Assembly: GCA_050485905.1 (NCBI GenBank)
Contig: JBJHCH010000002.1
Coordinates: 1-64,000 of the forward strand
Reading direction: 5' to 3'
DNA: 64,000 bases
DNA from: JAWLCA01 sp050485905
Lineage (GTDB): Bacteria; Pseudomonadota; Alphaproteobacteria; Rhodobacterales; Rhodobacteraceae
The translations under genes and the position numbers were made by a program. How positions within the stretch are numbered: the first letter of the stretch is position 1; every line of letters starts with the position of its first letter. The notes under the pieces were generated by a model. That model made no database searches. It was not told the origin of the DNA and worked only from the letters and a program-made list of their open reading frames with translations. Shown here in pieces: positions 1 to 8,775 of this stretch.

Positions 1-179
1 TCGGCCAGCGCATCGACGTCATCAAGTTCAGCGACGATCTGAGCGAGGTCGAGGATGTGATCGAGATGACCCTGCCGATGGCGCCGGGGCGCTTCCGGTC
101 GGTGGTGCAGGGGCCGGATGGCAGCCTGTACACCGCGATCGACGAAGGCACGATCCACAAGCTGACACCGGGCAACTGA
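1..179 (+). CDS. PQQ-type sugar dehydrogenase, C-terminal fragment
   Basis: The window opens inside a gene read from base 3 to a TGA at 177-179. The 58 visible residues contain a beta-propeller-like ending (RSVVQGPDGSLYTAID then IHKLTP), typical of the last blades of soluble glucose/sorbosone dehydrogenase family proteins (YliI-like, PQQ-dependent aldose oxidation in the periplasm). This is a family assignment from a short tail only; another six-bladed propeller protein is possible. The start and the PQQ-binding residues lie outside the window. Confidence 0.55.
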   Translation, partial: GQRIDVIKFSDDLSEVEDVIEMTLPMAPGRFRSVVQGPDGSLYTAIDEGTIHKLTPGN

Positions 180-189
180 CCCGGAACGG

Positions 190-214
190 CCGCGCCGCCC
201 CGGTGGCGGCGCGG
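190..214 (+). terminator. GC-rich hairpin after the dehydrogenase gene
   Basis: A perfect 10-bp stem (CCGCGCCGCC / GGCGGCGCGG) with a 5-nt loop begins 11 bases after the stop codon. No T-run follows, so it is a hairpin that could stop or protect the upstream transcript rather than a canonical intrinsic terminator. Confidence 0.45.
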
Positions 215-399
215 CTCGCCTCGACACCACTGATGTTCAGGCGTGACACCCCGGCTGGCCCGTTGGCGCGTGCCGAAATCCGCCGATGCGGCGGTTTGTG
301 GCGACATCGTGGCCGGGAAGCCATTTGTTAATCCAGATCTGCGCTAGTTCCGTCTCAGGACCGCGACGGGACGCGGCATGTGATGCGAGTGGAGCGGGG

Positions 400-3300
400 A
401 TGGGCATTCCGCATCTGGCCAAGAAGGTTGCACTGCCGGCGAATGCGTCGGCCGACCTTACCCGGCTGGTGATCTCTTTGCTCAGCGATCTGGTGCGCAC
501 GCCGATGGCATCGGCCGATGCGGCGGTGAACGAGGCGCTGGCGCAACTGGGCGCCGAGGGCGGGTTCGACCGCGTCTATATCTTTCTGATGCGTCCCTGC
601 CGCGAGCTTTACGACAATACCCATGAATGGGTCGCCCCCGGCATCCGCCCCTGCATCGAGGAACTGCAGGGCCTGCCGCGCGAGTTGTTCGCCCGCTGGA
701 TCGACCCGCTGGAGCGTGACGAGGCGGTGGAGATCGGCAGCGTTGCCGATCTGGCGCCCGGCGATCCGGCGCGCGAATTGCTGGAATCGCAGGATATCCA
801 GTCGATGCTGGTGCTGCCGATGTGGCAGGACGAAAGCTTCATCGGCTTTCTGGGCTACGATTCGGTGCGGGCGGAGCGGCGGCTGACGCCGGACGAGGTG
901 TTCGTGCTGCGCGCCGGCGCCAACGGCATTGCCGCGCTGCTGTCGCGCCGCGCCTATGCCGAGGGCCGCGATCTGGCGCTGGACCGGCTGCGCTCCACCA
1001 TGTCGGCAGTGCCCGATCTGGTGATGGAGGTCGATGCGACGGGCCGCTACATCGCCTGCCATTCCTGGGGCACGGGCGATTATGTCTTCGACCCCGATTT
1101 CGCCATCGGCAAGACGCTGGAGGAGTTGCTGCCGCCCGATATCGCCGCGGCGCGCCGGGTGATGATGGCGGAAGCCGCGGAAACCGGCACCTCGCAGCGC
1201 GAGCGGTTCGCCTATCCGTCGCCCGCTGGCACCCGGCATCTGGAGGTGACCGCGACGCGCGGCGCGGGGCAGGGCTTTGTCTTCGTCATGCGCGACGTGA
1301 CCGAGCAGGTGGCGCAGGAACGCATCGTGCGGCGGCTGGGCAGCATCGCGCAGCGCACGTCCAACGTGGTCGTCGTCACCGATCCGCAGAACCGCATCGA
1401 ATGGGTCAACGGCGCCTATGAAAAGCTGACCGGCTATGCGCTGGACGAGGTGCGCGGCCGCAAACCGCACGAGGTCACCGGCTGCCCCGAGGCGGACCAA
1501 GCCGTGATCGGGCGAATCCGCCGCGCGGTGAAGGCGCAATGGCCGGTGCGCGCGGAACTGCTGAACCGCGATCGCCATGACCGGCGCTACTGGATCGAGA
1601 TGGATATCCAGCCGCTGATCGAGGAGGACGGCAGTTGCACCGGCTTCGTCTCGGTCCAGACCGACGTGACCGACCGCAAGGCGCAGCACGCCGAGCAGGA
1701 ACGCCTGAAGGCAGAGGCAGAGCGCGCCCACAACCGCCTGCAAACCGCAATCGACGCGCTGCCCGACGCCTTTGTCAGCTTCGATGCCGAGGACCGGCTG
1801 GCGGTTTTCAACCAGAAGTTCGTGGACCTCTATCCGCGGTCGGCCGATGGGGTTCGCCTTGGGGTGAACTGGCAGGAGCTTCTGGAATATCGGCTGCGGA
1901 ACGGCGAGTTCTCGGTTCCCGAAAGTGAGCAGAAGGCCTGGATCGAGGCGCGCGTGAAGGACTGGCACAAGCCCTTTGCCGACCGTGAGCAGAAGCTGGC
2001 AGACGGGCGCTGGCTGCGCATCATCGAACGCGAGACGCCCGATGGCGGCCGCGTCGGCCTGCTGCTGGACATCACCGGCGCAAAGCTGGCCGAGCAGCGC
2101 CTGCGCGATGTGATCATGGGCGCCCGTGCCGGGACGTGGGAACACGACCTGATCACTGGCGAGGAGACATCGAACGACATCTGGGCCGAGATGCTGGGCT
2201 ATTCCGCCGAGGAACTGGGCACGGTCAGCGGCGAGGAATGGCTGAATCTCGCCCATCCCGACGACGGGCCGCGGATGATGGCGCAGGTCAATGCCTGTGC
2301 GCGCGGCGAGATCGACGCCATCGATCTGGAAATGCGGATGCGGCACAAGGCGGGGCACTGGATCTGGCTGCACAGCCGCGGCCGCGTGACGCGCCGCGAT
2401 GCGGATGGCCGGCCGCTGGTGATCTCGGGCCTCGATTTCGACATCACCGAGCAGAAGGAACGGCAGGCGGCGCTGGACGCGGCGCTGGCCGAGCAGGAGC
2501 GCGCCGAGCGCCGGTTCCGCGACGTGGCCGAATACGGCCGGTCGTGGATATGGGAGCAGGATGCGGATCTGCGCTTCAGCTACATGTCCGACGGCTACTG
2601 GGCGCTGACCGGGCTGAACCCCGATCAGGTGATCGGGCACCGGCGGGACGAGTTGATCGCCAATGCCGACATGGTTCACCAATCCGACGACTGGCACGAG
2701 TTGCAGGCCAAGATCGCCGCGCGCGAGCCGTTCACCGGCTTCGTTTATCGCACCCAGACCGCGGCCGGCGTGATCGGCGACGCCTGGATGCAGATCAGCG
2801 GCAAGCCGCTGTTCGACGCGGACGGCACCTTTGTCGGCTATCGCGGCGTGGGGGCCGACGTGACCGCGCTGCAACGGGCAAGGGAGGCGGCGGAAGAGGC
2901 GAGCCGCGCGAAATCGCGCTTCCTGGCCAACATGAGCCACGAGATTCGCACGCCGCTGAACGGCATCCTGGGCATGGCGGAACTGTTGCAGGACGTCATC
3001 AACGACGACCATGCGCAGGAAATGGTGGGGATCATCCAGGAATCGGGCGAGCTGCTGCTGTCGATCCTGAACGACCTGCTGGATCTGGCCAAGATCGAGG
3101 CCGGCAAGCTGAGCCTGGAAAGCATCCCCTTCAACCCCGCCGAACTGGTGGCCCGGCTGGAGCCGATCTATGGCCTGCGGGCGCAGGGCAAGGGCGTGTC
3201 CTTTGCGGTGGAGATCGCATCGGGCTGCGCGGTGCCGCGGCGGGGCGATCCGACGCGCGTATTGCAGGTGCTGCACAACCTGATCGGCAACGCGATCAAG

Positions 3301-4023
3301 TTCACCGATCAGGGAGAGGTGCGGGTGCGGCTGAAGGGCGGCAGCACCGGCCCCGTGGTGATCGAGGTGCGCGACAGCGGTTGCGGCATGTCGGCCGATC
3401 AGGCGGCGCGGGTCATGGCGCCGTTCGAGCAGGCGGAAAGCGGCACCACGCGGCGGTTCGGCGGCACCGGCCTCGGCCTTGCGATCACCGGCGATCTGGT
3501 GGCGATGATGGGCGGCCGGCTGAAGATCGAAAGTGTGCCGGGGCGCGGCACCACCGTGCGGGTGGATCTGCCGCTGCCGCTGGCCGATGGCGGGGCGAAG
3601 GCGGTTCCGGTGCCCGCCCGCCCGCGCGAGGCGCCTCTGGTGCAGGACTGGCGCGCGCTGGTGGCCGACGACAATGCGACGAACCGGCTGATCCTGAAAT
3701 CGCTGCTGTCGTCGCTGGGCGTGCGCCACGAACTGGCCGAGAACGGGGCCGAGGCGGTGGACCTGTGGCGCAAGGGCCGGCATGACCTGTTGCTGCTGGA
3801 TGTGTCGATGCCGGTGCTGGACGGGCCGAGCGCCCTGCGCGAGATCCGCCGGCTGGCGGCCGAGGCCGGGCTGCCGCCGCCCCCCGCCGTGGCGATCACC
3901 GCCAATGTGATGGAGCATCAGGTGCGGGAATACCGCGAGGCAGGCTTTGACGCCCATCTGCCGAAACCGATGAAGCGGGCCGATCTTTACGCGATGCTGG
4001 AACGGCTGTCGCAGCGGGGCTGA
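400..4023 (+). CDS. hybrid sensor histidine kinase (GAF, five PAS, HisKA, HATPase, receiver)
   Basis: A 1207-residue soluble hybrid kinase with no membrane segment. In order it has a GAF-like region (about 20-185), five PAS/PAC units starting near 195, 310, 443, 565 and 705, a HisKA domain with phospho-acceptor His847 in FLANMSHEIRTPLNG, a HATPase with N964 and the GTGLGLAI G-box near 1023, and a C-terminal receiver with Asp1090/1091, phospho-acceptor Asp1134 and Lys1189. The start at 400 is chosen because GGAG lies 6 bases upstream and the GAF domain begins just after it; the frame is open upstream to 286. There is no Hpt domain and no response-regulator gene beside it, so its phosphorelay partner is elsewhere. 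The signal is unknown; the stacked PAS domains suggest redox, light or small-molecule input. Confidence 0.93.
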   Translation: MGIPHLAKKVALPANASADLTRLVISLLSDLVRTPMASADAAVNEALAQLGAEGGFDRVYIFLMRPCRELYDNTHEWVAPGIRPCIEELQGLPRELFARWIDPLERDEAVEIGSVADLAPGDPARELLESQDIQSMLVLPMWQDESFIGFLGYDSVRAERRLTPDEVFVLRAGANGIAALLSRRAYAEGRDLALDRLRSTMSAVPDLVMEVDATGRYIACHSWGTGDYVFDPDFAIGKTLEELLPPDIAAARRVMMAEAAETGTSQRERFAYPSPAGTRHLEVTATRGAGQGFVFVMRDVTEQVAQERIVRRLGSIAQRTSNVVVVTDPQNRIEWVNGAYEKLTGYALDEVRGRKPHEVTGCPEADQAVIGRIRRAVKAQWPVRAELLNRDRHDRRYWIEMDIQPLIEEDGSCTGFVSVQTDVTDRKAQHAEQERLKAEAERAHNRLQTAIDALPDAFVSFDAEDRLAVFNQKFVDLYPRSADGVRLGVNWQELLEYRLRNGEFSVPESEQKAWIEARVKDWHKPFADREQKLADGRWLRIIERETPDGGRVGLLLDITGAKLAEQRLRDVIMGARAGTWEHDLITGEETSNDIWAEMLGYSAEELGTVSGEEWLNLAHPDDGPRMMAQVNACARGEIDAIDLEMRMRHKAGHWIWLHSRGRVTRRDADGRPLVISGLDFDITEQKERQAALDAALAEQERAERRFRDVAEYGRSWIWEQDADLRFSYMSDGYWALTGLNPDQVIGHRRDELIANADMVHQSDDWHELQAKIAAREPFTGFVYRTQTAAGVIGDAWMQISGKPLFDADGTFVGYRGVGADVTALQRAREAAEEASRAKSRFLANMSHEIRTPLNGILGMAELLQDVINDDHAQEMVGIIQESGELLLSILNDLLDLAKIEAGKLSLESIPFNPAELVARLEPIYGLRAQGKGVSFAVEIASGCAVPRRGDPTRVLQVLHNLIGNAIKFTDQGEVRVRLKGGSTGPVVIEVRDSGCGMSADQAARVMAPFEQAESGTTRRFGGTGLGLAITGDLVAMMGGRLKIESVPGRGTTVRVDLPLPLADGGAKAVPVPARPREAPLVQDWRALVADDNATNRLILKSLLSSLGVRHELAENGAEAVDLWRKGRHDLLLLDVSMPVLDGPSALREIRRLAAEAGLPPPPAVAITANVMEHQVREYREAGFDAHLPKPMKRADLYAMLERLSQRG

Positions 4024-4127
4024 GCGCCACGCGCCGGAACAGGCGCGCCCAAGTTGCGTCAAATTAGCGACAAATTCGACGGCAAGATATGACCCGTGGC
4101 CAGCGGTTGGCCGGGGGTGTTTGTGTG

Positions 4128-4289
4128 ATGAGTGACCAGAGGCAAACGGGCCGGCGCGACGATTCCCCCCCGCGCGGACGACGATGGGCAACGATCGACC
4201 TGCTGCTGATAGCGCTATACGCAGTGGTTGCAGTGCTCATCGTCGTCGGCCTGATCCTGATGATCATCTGGGGCGCGATTTCGGACTGA
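4128..4289 (+). CDS. small single-span membrane protein
   Basis: A 53-residue protein with a charged, proline-rich N-terminus (about residues 1-20) and one strongly hydrophobic segment (about 21-47, rich in Leu, Val and Ile) ending in GAISD. The frame also allows a start at 4089, but the extension is not hydrophobic and 4128 gives a compact cytoplasm-in topology by the positive-inside rule. I do not recognise a family. Small single-span proteins often modulate larger membrane complexes, but nothing here shows which one. Confidence 0.5.
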   Translation: MSDQRQTGRRDDSPPRGRRWATIDLLLIALYAVVAVLIVVGLILMIIWGAISD

Positions 4290-4357
4290 CGGGGCCGCGC
4301 AGGCGTGATCCGGGGCAGGGCGGAACCTGCGCAAACGGCCTTGAAACTGGCGGAAAA

Positions 4358-4441
4358 TGGTGGGCGACCCTGGAATCGAACCAGGCGTGGGTCTCCCCGG
4401 CGGAGTTACAGTCCGCTGCCGCACCTTGCAGCACGTCGCCC
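4358..4441 (-). tRNA. tRNA-Tyr (GTA)
   Basis: Read on the minus strand, acceptor arms GGGCGAC (5' end at 4441) and GTCGCCC pair, followed by discriminator A and an encoded CCA (4358-4360). The anticodon loop CTGTAAC gives anticodon GTA. A long variable arm (class II) and a T arm CCTGG-TTCGATT-CCAGG are present. At 84 nt it has the usual length for a bacterial tyrosine tRNA. Confidence 0.96.
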
Positions 4442-4549
4442 TCTGGCCCGCGGGGATAGCGAAGGCCCCATGGGGCGTCAAGGCGGAAAATCCCGCTTGC
4501 GACCGCCCCGCGCCGGGGCCATCCTGCCCGTCCGAGGGGTGGAGAACGG

Positions 4550-5347
4550 ATGGCCCGAAAACCCGACTGGGTGATCGACAAGGAGCGCGCGCGCCGGGCG
4601 GCGGCGGCCGAAACCGTGTGGCTGTTCGGCCTGCACGCGGTGCGCGACGCGCTGTTGAACCCGGCCCGAACGCGGCTGCGGCTGGTGGTGACGAAGAACG
4701 CCGCCGACCGGCTGGCCGATGCCATCGCCGACAGCGGCATGGCGCCAGAGATCGCCGATCCCCGCCGTTTCGACGTGCCCATCGCCCCCGACAGCGTGCA
4801 TCAGGGCGCGGCGCTGGAGGTGAAGCCGCTCGACTGGGGCGATCTGGAAAGCGTCTGCGCGGCGGGGCAGGGGGCTGCCCGCGTCGTGCTGCTGGACCGG
4901 GTGACCGACCCCCACAACGTCGGCGCCGTCCTCCGCTCGGCCGAGGTGTTCGGGGCGCGCGCGGTGATCGCGCCCGCCCGCCATTCCGCCCCCGAAACCG
5001 GCGCGCTGGCGAAAACCGCCAGCGGCGCGCTGGAACGCCAGCCCTACCTGCGGGTAAAGAACCTCGCCGCCGCGATGGGCCAGTTGCAGGCCATGGGCTA
5101 CAGGCTCATCGGGCTGGACGGTGACGCCGACCTGACGCTGGACGCGGTGCTGGCCGATCTGGGCGACCGACCCGTGGGTCTGGTGCTGGGGGCAGAGGGG
5201 CCGGGCCTGCGCGAGGGCACGCGCGCGGCCTGCGACGCGCTGGTGCGAATCCCCGCCGCCGGGGCCTTCGGCTCGCTCAACGTGTCGAACGCGGCGGCGG
5301 TGGCGCTTTACGCCGCCGCACAGGCGCAAAACCCGGTGCCGGATTGA
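4550..5347 (+). CDS. rlmB: 23S rRNA (guanosine-2'-O)-methyltransferase RlmB
   Basis: A 265-residue SpoU/TrmH-family methyltransferase (SPOUT fold). By family it uses S-adenosylmethionine to methylate the 2'-O of G2251 of 23S rRNA (E. coli numbering). The N-terminal substrate-binding domain covers about 20-95. The catalytic domain shows motif 1 (VTDPHNVGAVLRSAEVFGA), motif 2 (LVLGAEGPGL) and motif 3 (IPAAGAFGSLNVSNAAAVALY) near the C-terminus. The ATG at 4550 follows a GGTGGAG-type ribosome site. It is transcribed away from the neighbouring tRNA-Tyr. Confidence 0.92.
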   Translation: MARKPDWVIDKERARRAAAAETVWLFGLHAVRDALLNPARTRLRLVVTKNAADRLADAIADSGMAPEIADPRRFDVPIAPDSVHQGAALEVKPLDWGDLESVCAAGQGAARVVLLDRVTDPHNVGAVLRSAEVFGARAVIAPARHSAPETGALAKTASGALERQPYLRVKNLAAAMGQLQAMGYRLIGLDGDADLTLDAVLADLGDRPVGLVLGAEGPGLREGTRAACDALVRIPAAGAFGSLNVSNAAAVALYAAAQAQNPVPD

Positions 5348-5435
5348 TGACGGGGTTTCACGCTTTGGGGAGGGTGCTTTTCCCGCGCGCCCGGATGGTC
5401 CATCTCTGGGGCCGAGACCGACCGGAGATTCCATC

Positions 5436-5912
5436 GTGACCGCCGCTGCCCGCCCCGATCACACGCCCGCCACCGCGCTGCGTGCTTCCACCTTGTTGCT
5501 GGTTGCCCTGCTGACCTGGCTGGCCGCGCCCGCGCGGGCGATGGACGGGGTGGCCGTCGGCGGCTACGACGCGGTGGCCTATTTCACCGAAGGGCGCGCG
5601 GTGCCCGGCGAACGCTCTATCGCGCTGAAATGGCGCGGGCGGATGTGGCGCTTTGCCAGCGCCGCCAACCGCAGCACGTTCGAGATGAACCCCCATGCCT
5701 ATGCGCCGCAGTTCGGCGGCTTCTGCACGCTCGCGCTGTCCGAGGGGCGGATCGAACCCGGCACGCCCACCGAATTCGTGATCCATGACGGGCGGCTCTA
5801 CCTTGTGCACGACCCCGCGCGCCGCGCGACGCTGGCACAGACCATCGCGGCGCGGGTGGAACGCGCCACCGCCCACTGGCCGGAACTGCGCACCACCGTC
5901 GCGCAGCGCTGA
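5436..5912 (+). CDS. YHS domain protein with signal peptide
   Basis: A 158-residue protein with a GTG start at 5436 preceded by CGGAGA. Residues about 15-35 form a hydrophobic signal segment ending in APARA, predicting export. The mature part begins with the YHS-family signature GGYDAVAYFTEG and continues with WRFASAANRSTFEMNP and YAPQFGGFCTLAL. YHS proteins are small, often metal- or cofactor-associated periplasmic proteins of uncertain function; substrate and partner cannot be told here. The only cysteine in the mature part lies in the GGFC motif, as in related proteins. Confidence 0.85.
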   Translation: MTAAARPDHTPATALRASTLLLVALLTWLAAPARAMDGVAVGGYDAVAYFTEGRAVPGERSIALKWRGRMWRFASAANRSTFEMNPHAYAPQFGGFCTLALSEGRIEPGTPTEFVIHDGRLYLVHDPARRATLAQTIAARVERATAHWPELRTTVAQR

Positions 5913-6046
5913 CGGCGGGCCGTCATACTCCGTTCAACAATTTGCGACATGATCTTTCAGCGTGCCACGACGATCCTATCTCTTGGCATGGAAGCGCGAT
6001 TACGGAACATTCGCGTTTCGATTCACTGTCCCTCGTTCCGCGACTA
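5913..6046 (+). other. non-coding stretch before a strong terminator; possible small RNA
   Basis: This stretch has no convincing reading frame but runs directly into the strong intrinsic terminator at 6047-6080. It contains complementary segments GGAAC (about 6005) and GTTCC (about 6035). It could be the 3' untranslated region of the YHS gene or a small RNA of roughly 100-130 nt. I recognise no known RNA family and no clear promoter. Confidence 0.25.
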
Positions 6047-6080
6047 GCGCCCGGCCTATGGTCCGGGCGCTTTTTTCTTT
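6047..6080 (+). terminator. intrinsic terminator
   Basis: A perfect 8-bp stem GCGCCCGG/CCGGGCGC with an 8-nt loop is followed by TTTTTTCTTT. It is the strongest intrinsic terminator in the window and ends transcripts coming from the YHS gene side. Confidence 0.85.
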
Positions 6081-6171
6081 CAGGCAGGAATATCAGTGAC
6101 CTGCACGCCCCTTGCGCGGTGTTTCGCCCGGCTGCTTGAGCGGGGCGGGCGGGTTTCGTAGACTTGGCCCC

Positions 6172-6561
6172 ATGGGCCACGATACCATCGACGCCTTCCA
6201 CGCCGCCCTACCGGGGAATGAACGCGAGATCTGCGAGATCCTGCGCCGCACCATCGATGGCCACCTAGCGGGCGCGGAAAGCAAAATCTGGCACGCCCAT
6301 CCGGTCTGGTTCCTGGCCGGCAATCCCATCGTCGGCTACAGCAGCCTGAAGGACGGCATCCGCCTGCTGTTCTGGAGCGGCCAGTCATTTGCCGCCCCCG
6401 GCCTGAAACCGCAGGGAAAGTTCAAGGCGGCAGAGATCCGCTATACTGCCGCATCCGGCGTCGATCAGGCGGCGCTGCAGCAATGGATCGCGGAATCCCG
6501 CGACATCCAGTGGGATTACAAGAACATCGTGAAGCGAAAGGGCAGGCTGGAGCGGCTTTGA
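6172..6561 (+). CDS. DUF1801 domain protein
   Basis: A 129-residue small cytoplasmic protein resembling the DUF1801/YdhG family (ESKIWHAHPVWFLAGNPIVGY, then FKAAEIRYTAA, C-terminal KNIVKRKG). Family members are small alpha/beta proteins without an established biochemical role. The ATG at 6172 is preferred to the in-frame position 20 codons upstream because the family homology starts there. It stands alone between a terminator and the next gene on the same strand. Confidence 0.78.
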   Translation: MGHDTIDAFHAALPGNEREICEILRRTIDGHLAGAESKIWHAHPVWFLAGNPIVGYSSLKDGIRLLFWSGQSFAAPGLKPQGKFKAAEIRYTAASGVDQAALQQWIAESRDIQWDYKNIVKRKGRLERL

Positions 6562-6617
6562 CCCAGGCCCCAGCCCGACGTTTCAGATCTGGCGTGGGCG
6601 GCGGAAGCTGCTAATCA

Positions 6618-7100
6618 ATGGTCATGCCCGCCTATTCCGATGACTTTCTCAAAAGCGTCCTGACCAGCGTGAAGAAGATCGCGGTGGTCGGCGTGTCGTC
6701 GAACCCGGTGCGGCCCAGCTACTACGTCGCGCGCTATCTGGGGCTGAAGGGGTTTCAGGTGATCCCCGTCAACCCCGGCATCGCCGGCCAGCAGCTTTTC
6801 GGGGCAGAGGTGCGCGCCGACCTCGCCTCGATCCCCGATGACGATGTGGACATGGTCGATATCTTCCGCCGCTCCGATCAGGTCGGCCCCATCGTCGAAC
6901 AGGCGCTGGCGCGCTGGCCGCGGCTGAAGGTGGTGTGGATGCAGATCGGCGTCGAGAATGCCGAGGCGGCAGCGCGGGCCGAGGCGCGCGGCGTGACCGT
7001 GATCCAGAACCGCTGCCCCAAGATCGAATATCAGCGCCTGTTCTGGGAATTGCGCATGGGCGGCTTCGCCACCGGCGTCATCTCCTCCAAACGCGGCTGA
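6618..7100 (+). CDS. CoA-binding protein (YccU/CoA_binding_2 family)
   Basis: A 160-residue Rossmann-fold protein related to the CoA-binding domain of succinyl-CoA synthetase alpha subunits. The nucleotide-binding turn VVGVSSNPVRPSYYVARYL starts near residue 24; VIPVNPGIAGQ, the central WMQIGVENAEAAARAEARG and the NRCPKIEYQRL ending (predicted ligand-binding region) are all family-typical. Biochemical role is unknown beyond likely CoA binding. A second ATG two codons downstream (6624) is equally possible. Confidence 0.87.
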   Translation: MVMPAYSDDFLKSVLTSVKKIAVVGVSSNPVRPSYYVARYLGLKGFQVIPVNPGIAGQQLFGAEVRADLASIPDDDVDMVDIFRRSDQVGPIVEQALARWPRLKVVWMQIGVENAEAAARAEARGVTVIQNRCPKIEYQRLFWELRMGGFATGVISSKRG

Positions 7101-7225
7101 AGCGGCGCTCCGTGCCGGGTTGGCTTCGGACATCGCATTGAAATCACGCAGTAAAAGCCGCGAACGTGGTGGTTAAGGCTTTCCTGCCCCGGCGTGCGTT
7201 GGGTGTTGCACGAAAGGTTGCCAAA

Positions 7226-7290
7226 CGGTTGACGAAATTTGCCGTTTCGTTTGTTTTCAATGGGTTGATATTTTGGGCACGCGTGCACAA
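7226..7290 (-). repeat. dispersed 64-bp intergenic element, copy A
   Basis: Read on the minus strand it starts with the palindromic head TTGTGCACGCGTGCCCAA, continues with ATATCAACCCATTGAAAAC and ends with GTCAACCG. Over the first 40 nt it matches copy C (45028-45091) at most positions and has the same overall length. It lies between two convergent genes, and a half-head GTGCAC recurs just beyond it (7292-7298). Confidence 0.7.
7232..7257 (+). terminator. intrinsic-terminator-like hairpin inside repeat copy A
   Basis: ACGAAA and TTTCGT pair across a 7-nt loop and are followed by TTGTTTT. This can end the CoA-binding-protein transcript reading rightwards. The stem is short, so efficiency is uncertain. 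Confidence 0.45.
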
Positions 7291-7314
7291 CCGTGCACAG
7301 ACCTGATCGCCCCG

Positions 7315-8727
7315 TCAGGGCAGCGGCGGCCGTTTCGCGGGCCAGTTCGTCGCCTGATGCCAGGCCTCCCCCAGTTGCAGCACCCCCAGATCGCCCCCCG
7401 CCGGCCCGAAAATCTGCATCCCCATCGGCAGCCCGCCCGGCCCGAATCCGATCGGCACGCTCAGGCTCGGCAACCCGATCAGGCTGACCGGCACCACCAC
7501 CTCCATCCAGCGGTGATAGGTGTCCATCGCCCGCCCCGCCACCGTCTCGGGCCAGCGCCAGTCCACCGGGAACGGCCAGACCTGGGCCGAGGGCATGATA
7601 AGGGCGTCGTAATCCTCGAACAGCCGCGCCGCGATGCGATACCACTCCGACCGGATCACGCTGGCATCGTGGACCTGCATCGCCGACAGCGGCAGCCCCT
7701 GCTCGATCTCCCACAGCGCCTCGGGCTTCAGTTGCGCCCGCTTCTCGGGGTCGTCGTAAAGCACCCGCCGATTGCCCGCATTGGCAAAGGCCCGCAGCAC
7801 GCACCAGCTGTGCCACAGCCGGCGCGGGTCGAACGGCGGGCTGATCGGTTCGACATGCAGCCCCAGCGCCTCCATCTGGTCCAGTGCGGCGTGGCAGAGG
7901 TCGAGTATCCCCGGCTCCATCGGGTAATGCCCGGCCCAGTCGCCCAGCCAGCCGACCCGCCGCCCCCTGACCGTGGCCGACAGCCCGGCGGCAAAGCCGC
8001 CATGCGTGCGATTGTGGGGGGTGCGGGGGTCGGGCTGGGCGAGGATCTCCAGCAGCCCCGCCAGATCGCGCGGGCTGCGCGCCATCGCCCCGTCAGTGGC
8101 CAGCATGTGGAGAAACGTCTCGCCCTCGGCCTTGCCCGGCACCAGCCCAAAGCTGGGGCGGAAGCCATAAACGTTGCAGAAGGCCGCGGGGTTGCGCAGC
8201 GATCCCATCATGTCCGACCCGTCCGCCACCGGCAGCATCCGCGCCGCCAGCGCCGCCGCCGCCCCGCCCGACGACCCGCCCGCGGTGCGGGTGCGGTCAT
8301 AGGGGTTGCGGGTGGCGCCGAAGACCGGGTTGAAACTGTGGCTGCCCAGCCCGAACTCGGGCGTGTTGGTCTTGCCGATCAGCACCGCGCCCGCCTGCCG
8401 CAGCCGCGCGGCCAGCGGCTCGTCGGCCTCGGGCACGAAATCGGCAAAGATCGGGCTGCCCCAGGTGGACCGGATGCCGCGCACGGCGACCAGATCCTTG
8501 ACCGCGATGGGCAGCCCGTGCAGCCAGCTCCGCCGGGGCGAGGCATCCGCCTCTGCCGCCGCCCGCATCAGCTCGTCAGGGTCGCGCAGCGCGACGATGG
8601 CGTTCAGCGCCGGGTTCAGCAGGTCGATCCGGTCAAGGAAATCGGCCATCACCTCGGCGGCCGAAACATGGCGGTTGACGATCAGGTCCGAAAGCTCGGT
8701 CGCGTCCAGCGCGGTCAGATCCGACAT
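7315..8727 (-). CDS. amidase signature family hydrolase
   Basis: A 470-residue enzyme of the amidase signature family (Ser-cisSer-Lys triad), hydrolysing an amide of unknown identity. Lys77 lies in LPIAVKDL, the cis-Ser152 in the glycine/serine-rich AGGSSGGAAAA, and the predicted nucleophile Ser176 in SDMMGSLRNPA, 24 residues after the cis-Ser as usual. The family normally has Gly-Gly before that serine; here Met-Met-Gly is seen, a mild deviation. The start at 8727 follows GGGGGAACG; an in-frame ATG four codons upstream overlaps that ribosome site. No transporter or pathway neighbour indicates the substrate. Confidence 0.9.
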   Translation of the reverse strand: MSDLTALDATELSDLIVNRHVSAAEVMADFLDRIDLLNPALNAIVALRDPDELMRAAAEADASPRRSWLHGLPIAVKDLVAVRGIRSTWGSPIFADFVPEADEPLAARLRQAGAVLIGKTNTPEFGLGSHSFNPVFGATRNPYDRTRTAGGSSGGAAAALAARMLPVADGSDMMGSLRNPAAFCNVYGFRPSFGLVPGKAEGETFLHMLATDGAMARSPRDLAGLLEILAQPDPRTPHNRTHGGFAAGLSATVRGRRVGWLGDWAGHYPMEPGILDLCHAALDQMEALGLHVEPISPPFDPRRLWHSWCVLRAFANAGNRRVLYDDPEKRAQLKPEALWEIEQGLPLSAMQVHDASVIRSEWYRIAARLFEDYDALIMPSAQVWPFPVDWRWPETVAGRAMDTYHRWMEVVVPVSLIGLPSLSVPIGFGPGGLPMGMQIFGPAGGDLGVLQLGEAWHQATNWPAKRPPLP

Positions 8728-8775
8728 CGTTCCCCCCATTCAGGCCCGCATTTGCATCCGGGGGCACGCGAGTTG

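Noticed and set aside
355..4191. A 1278-residue open frame on the minus strand opposite the hybrid kinase
   Set aside because: It is a high-GC mirror frame of a strongly supported plus-strand gene, with Arg/Gln/His-rich low-information sequence and no recognisable domain.
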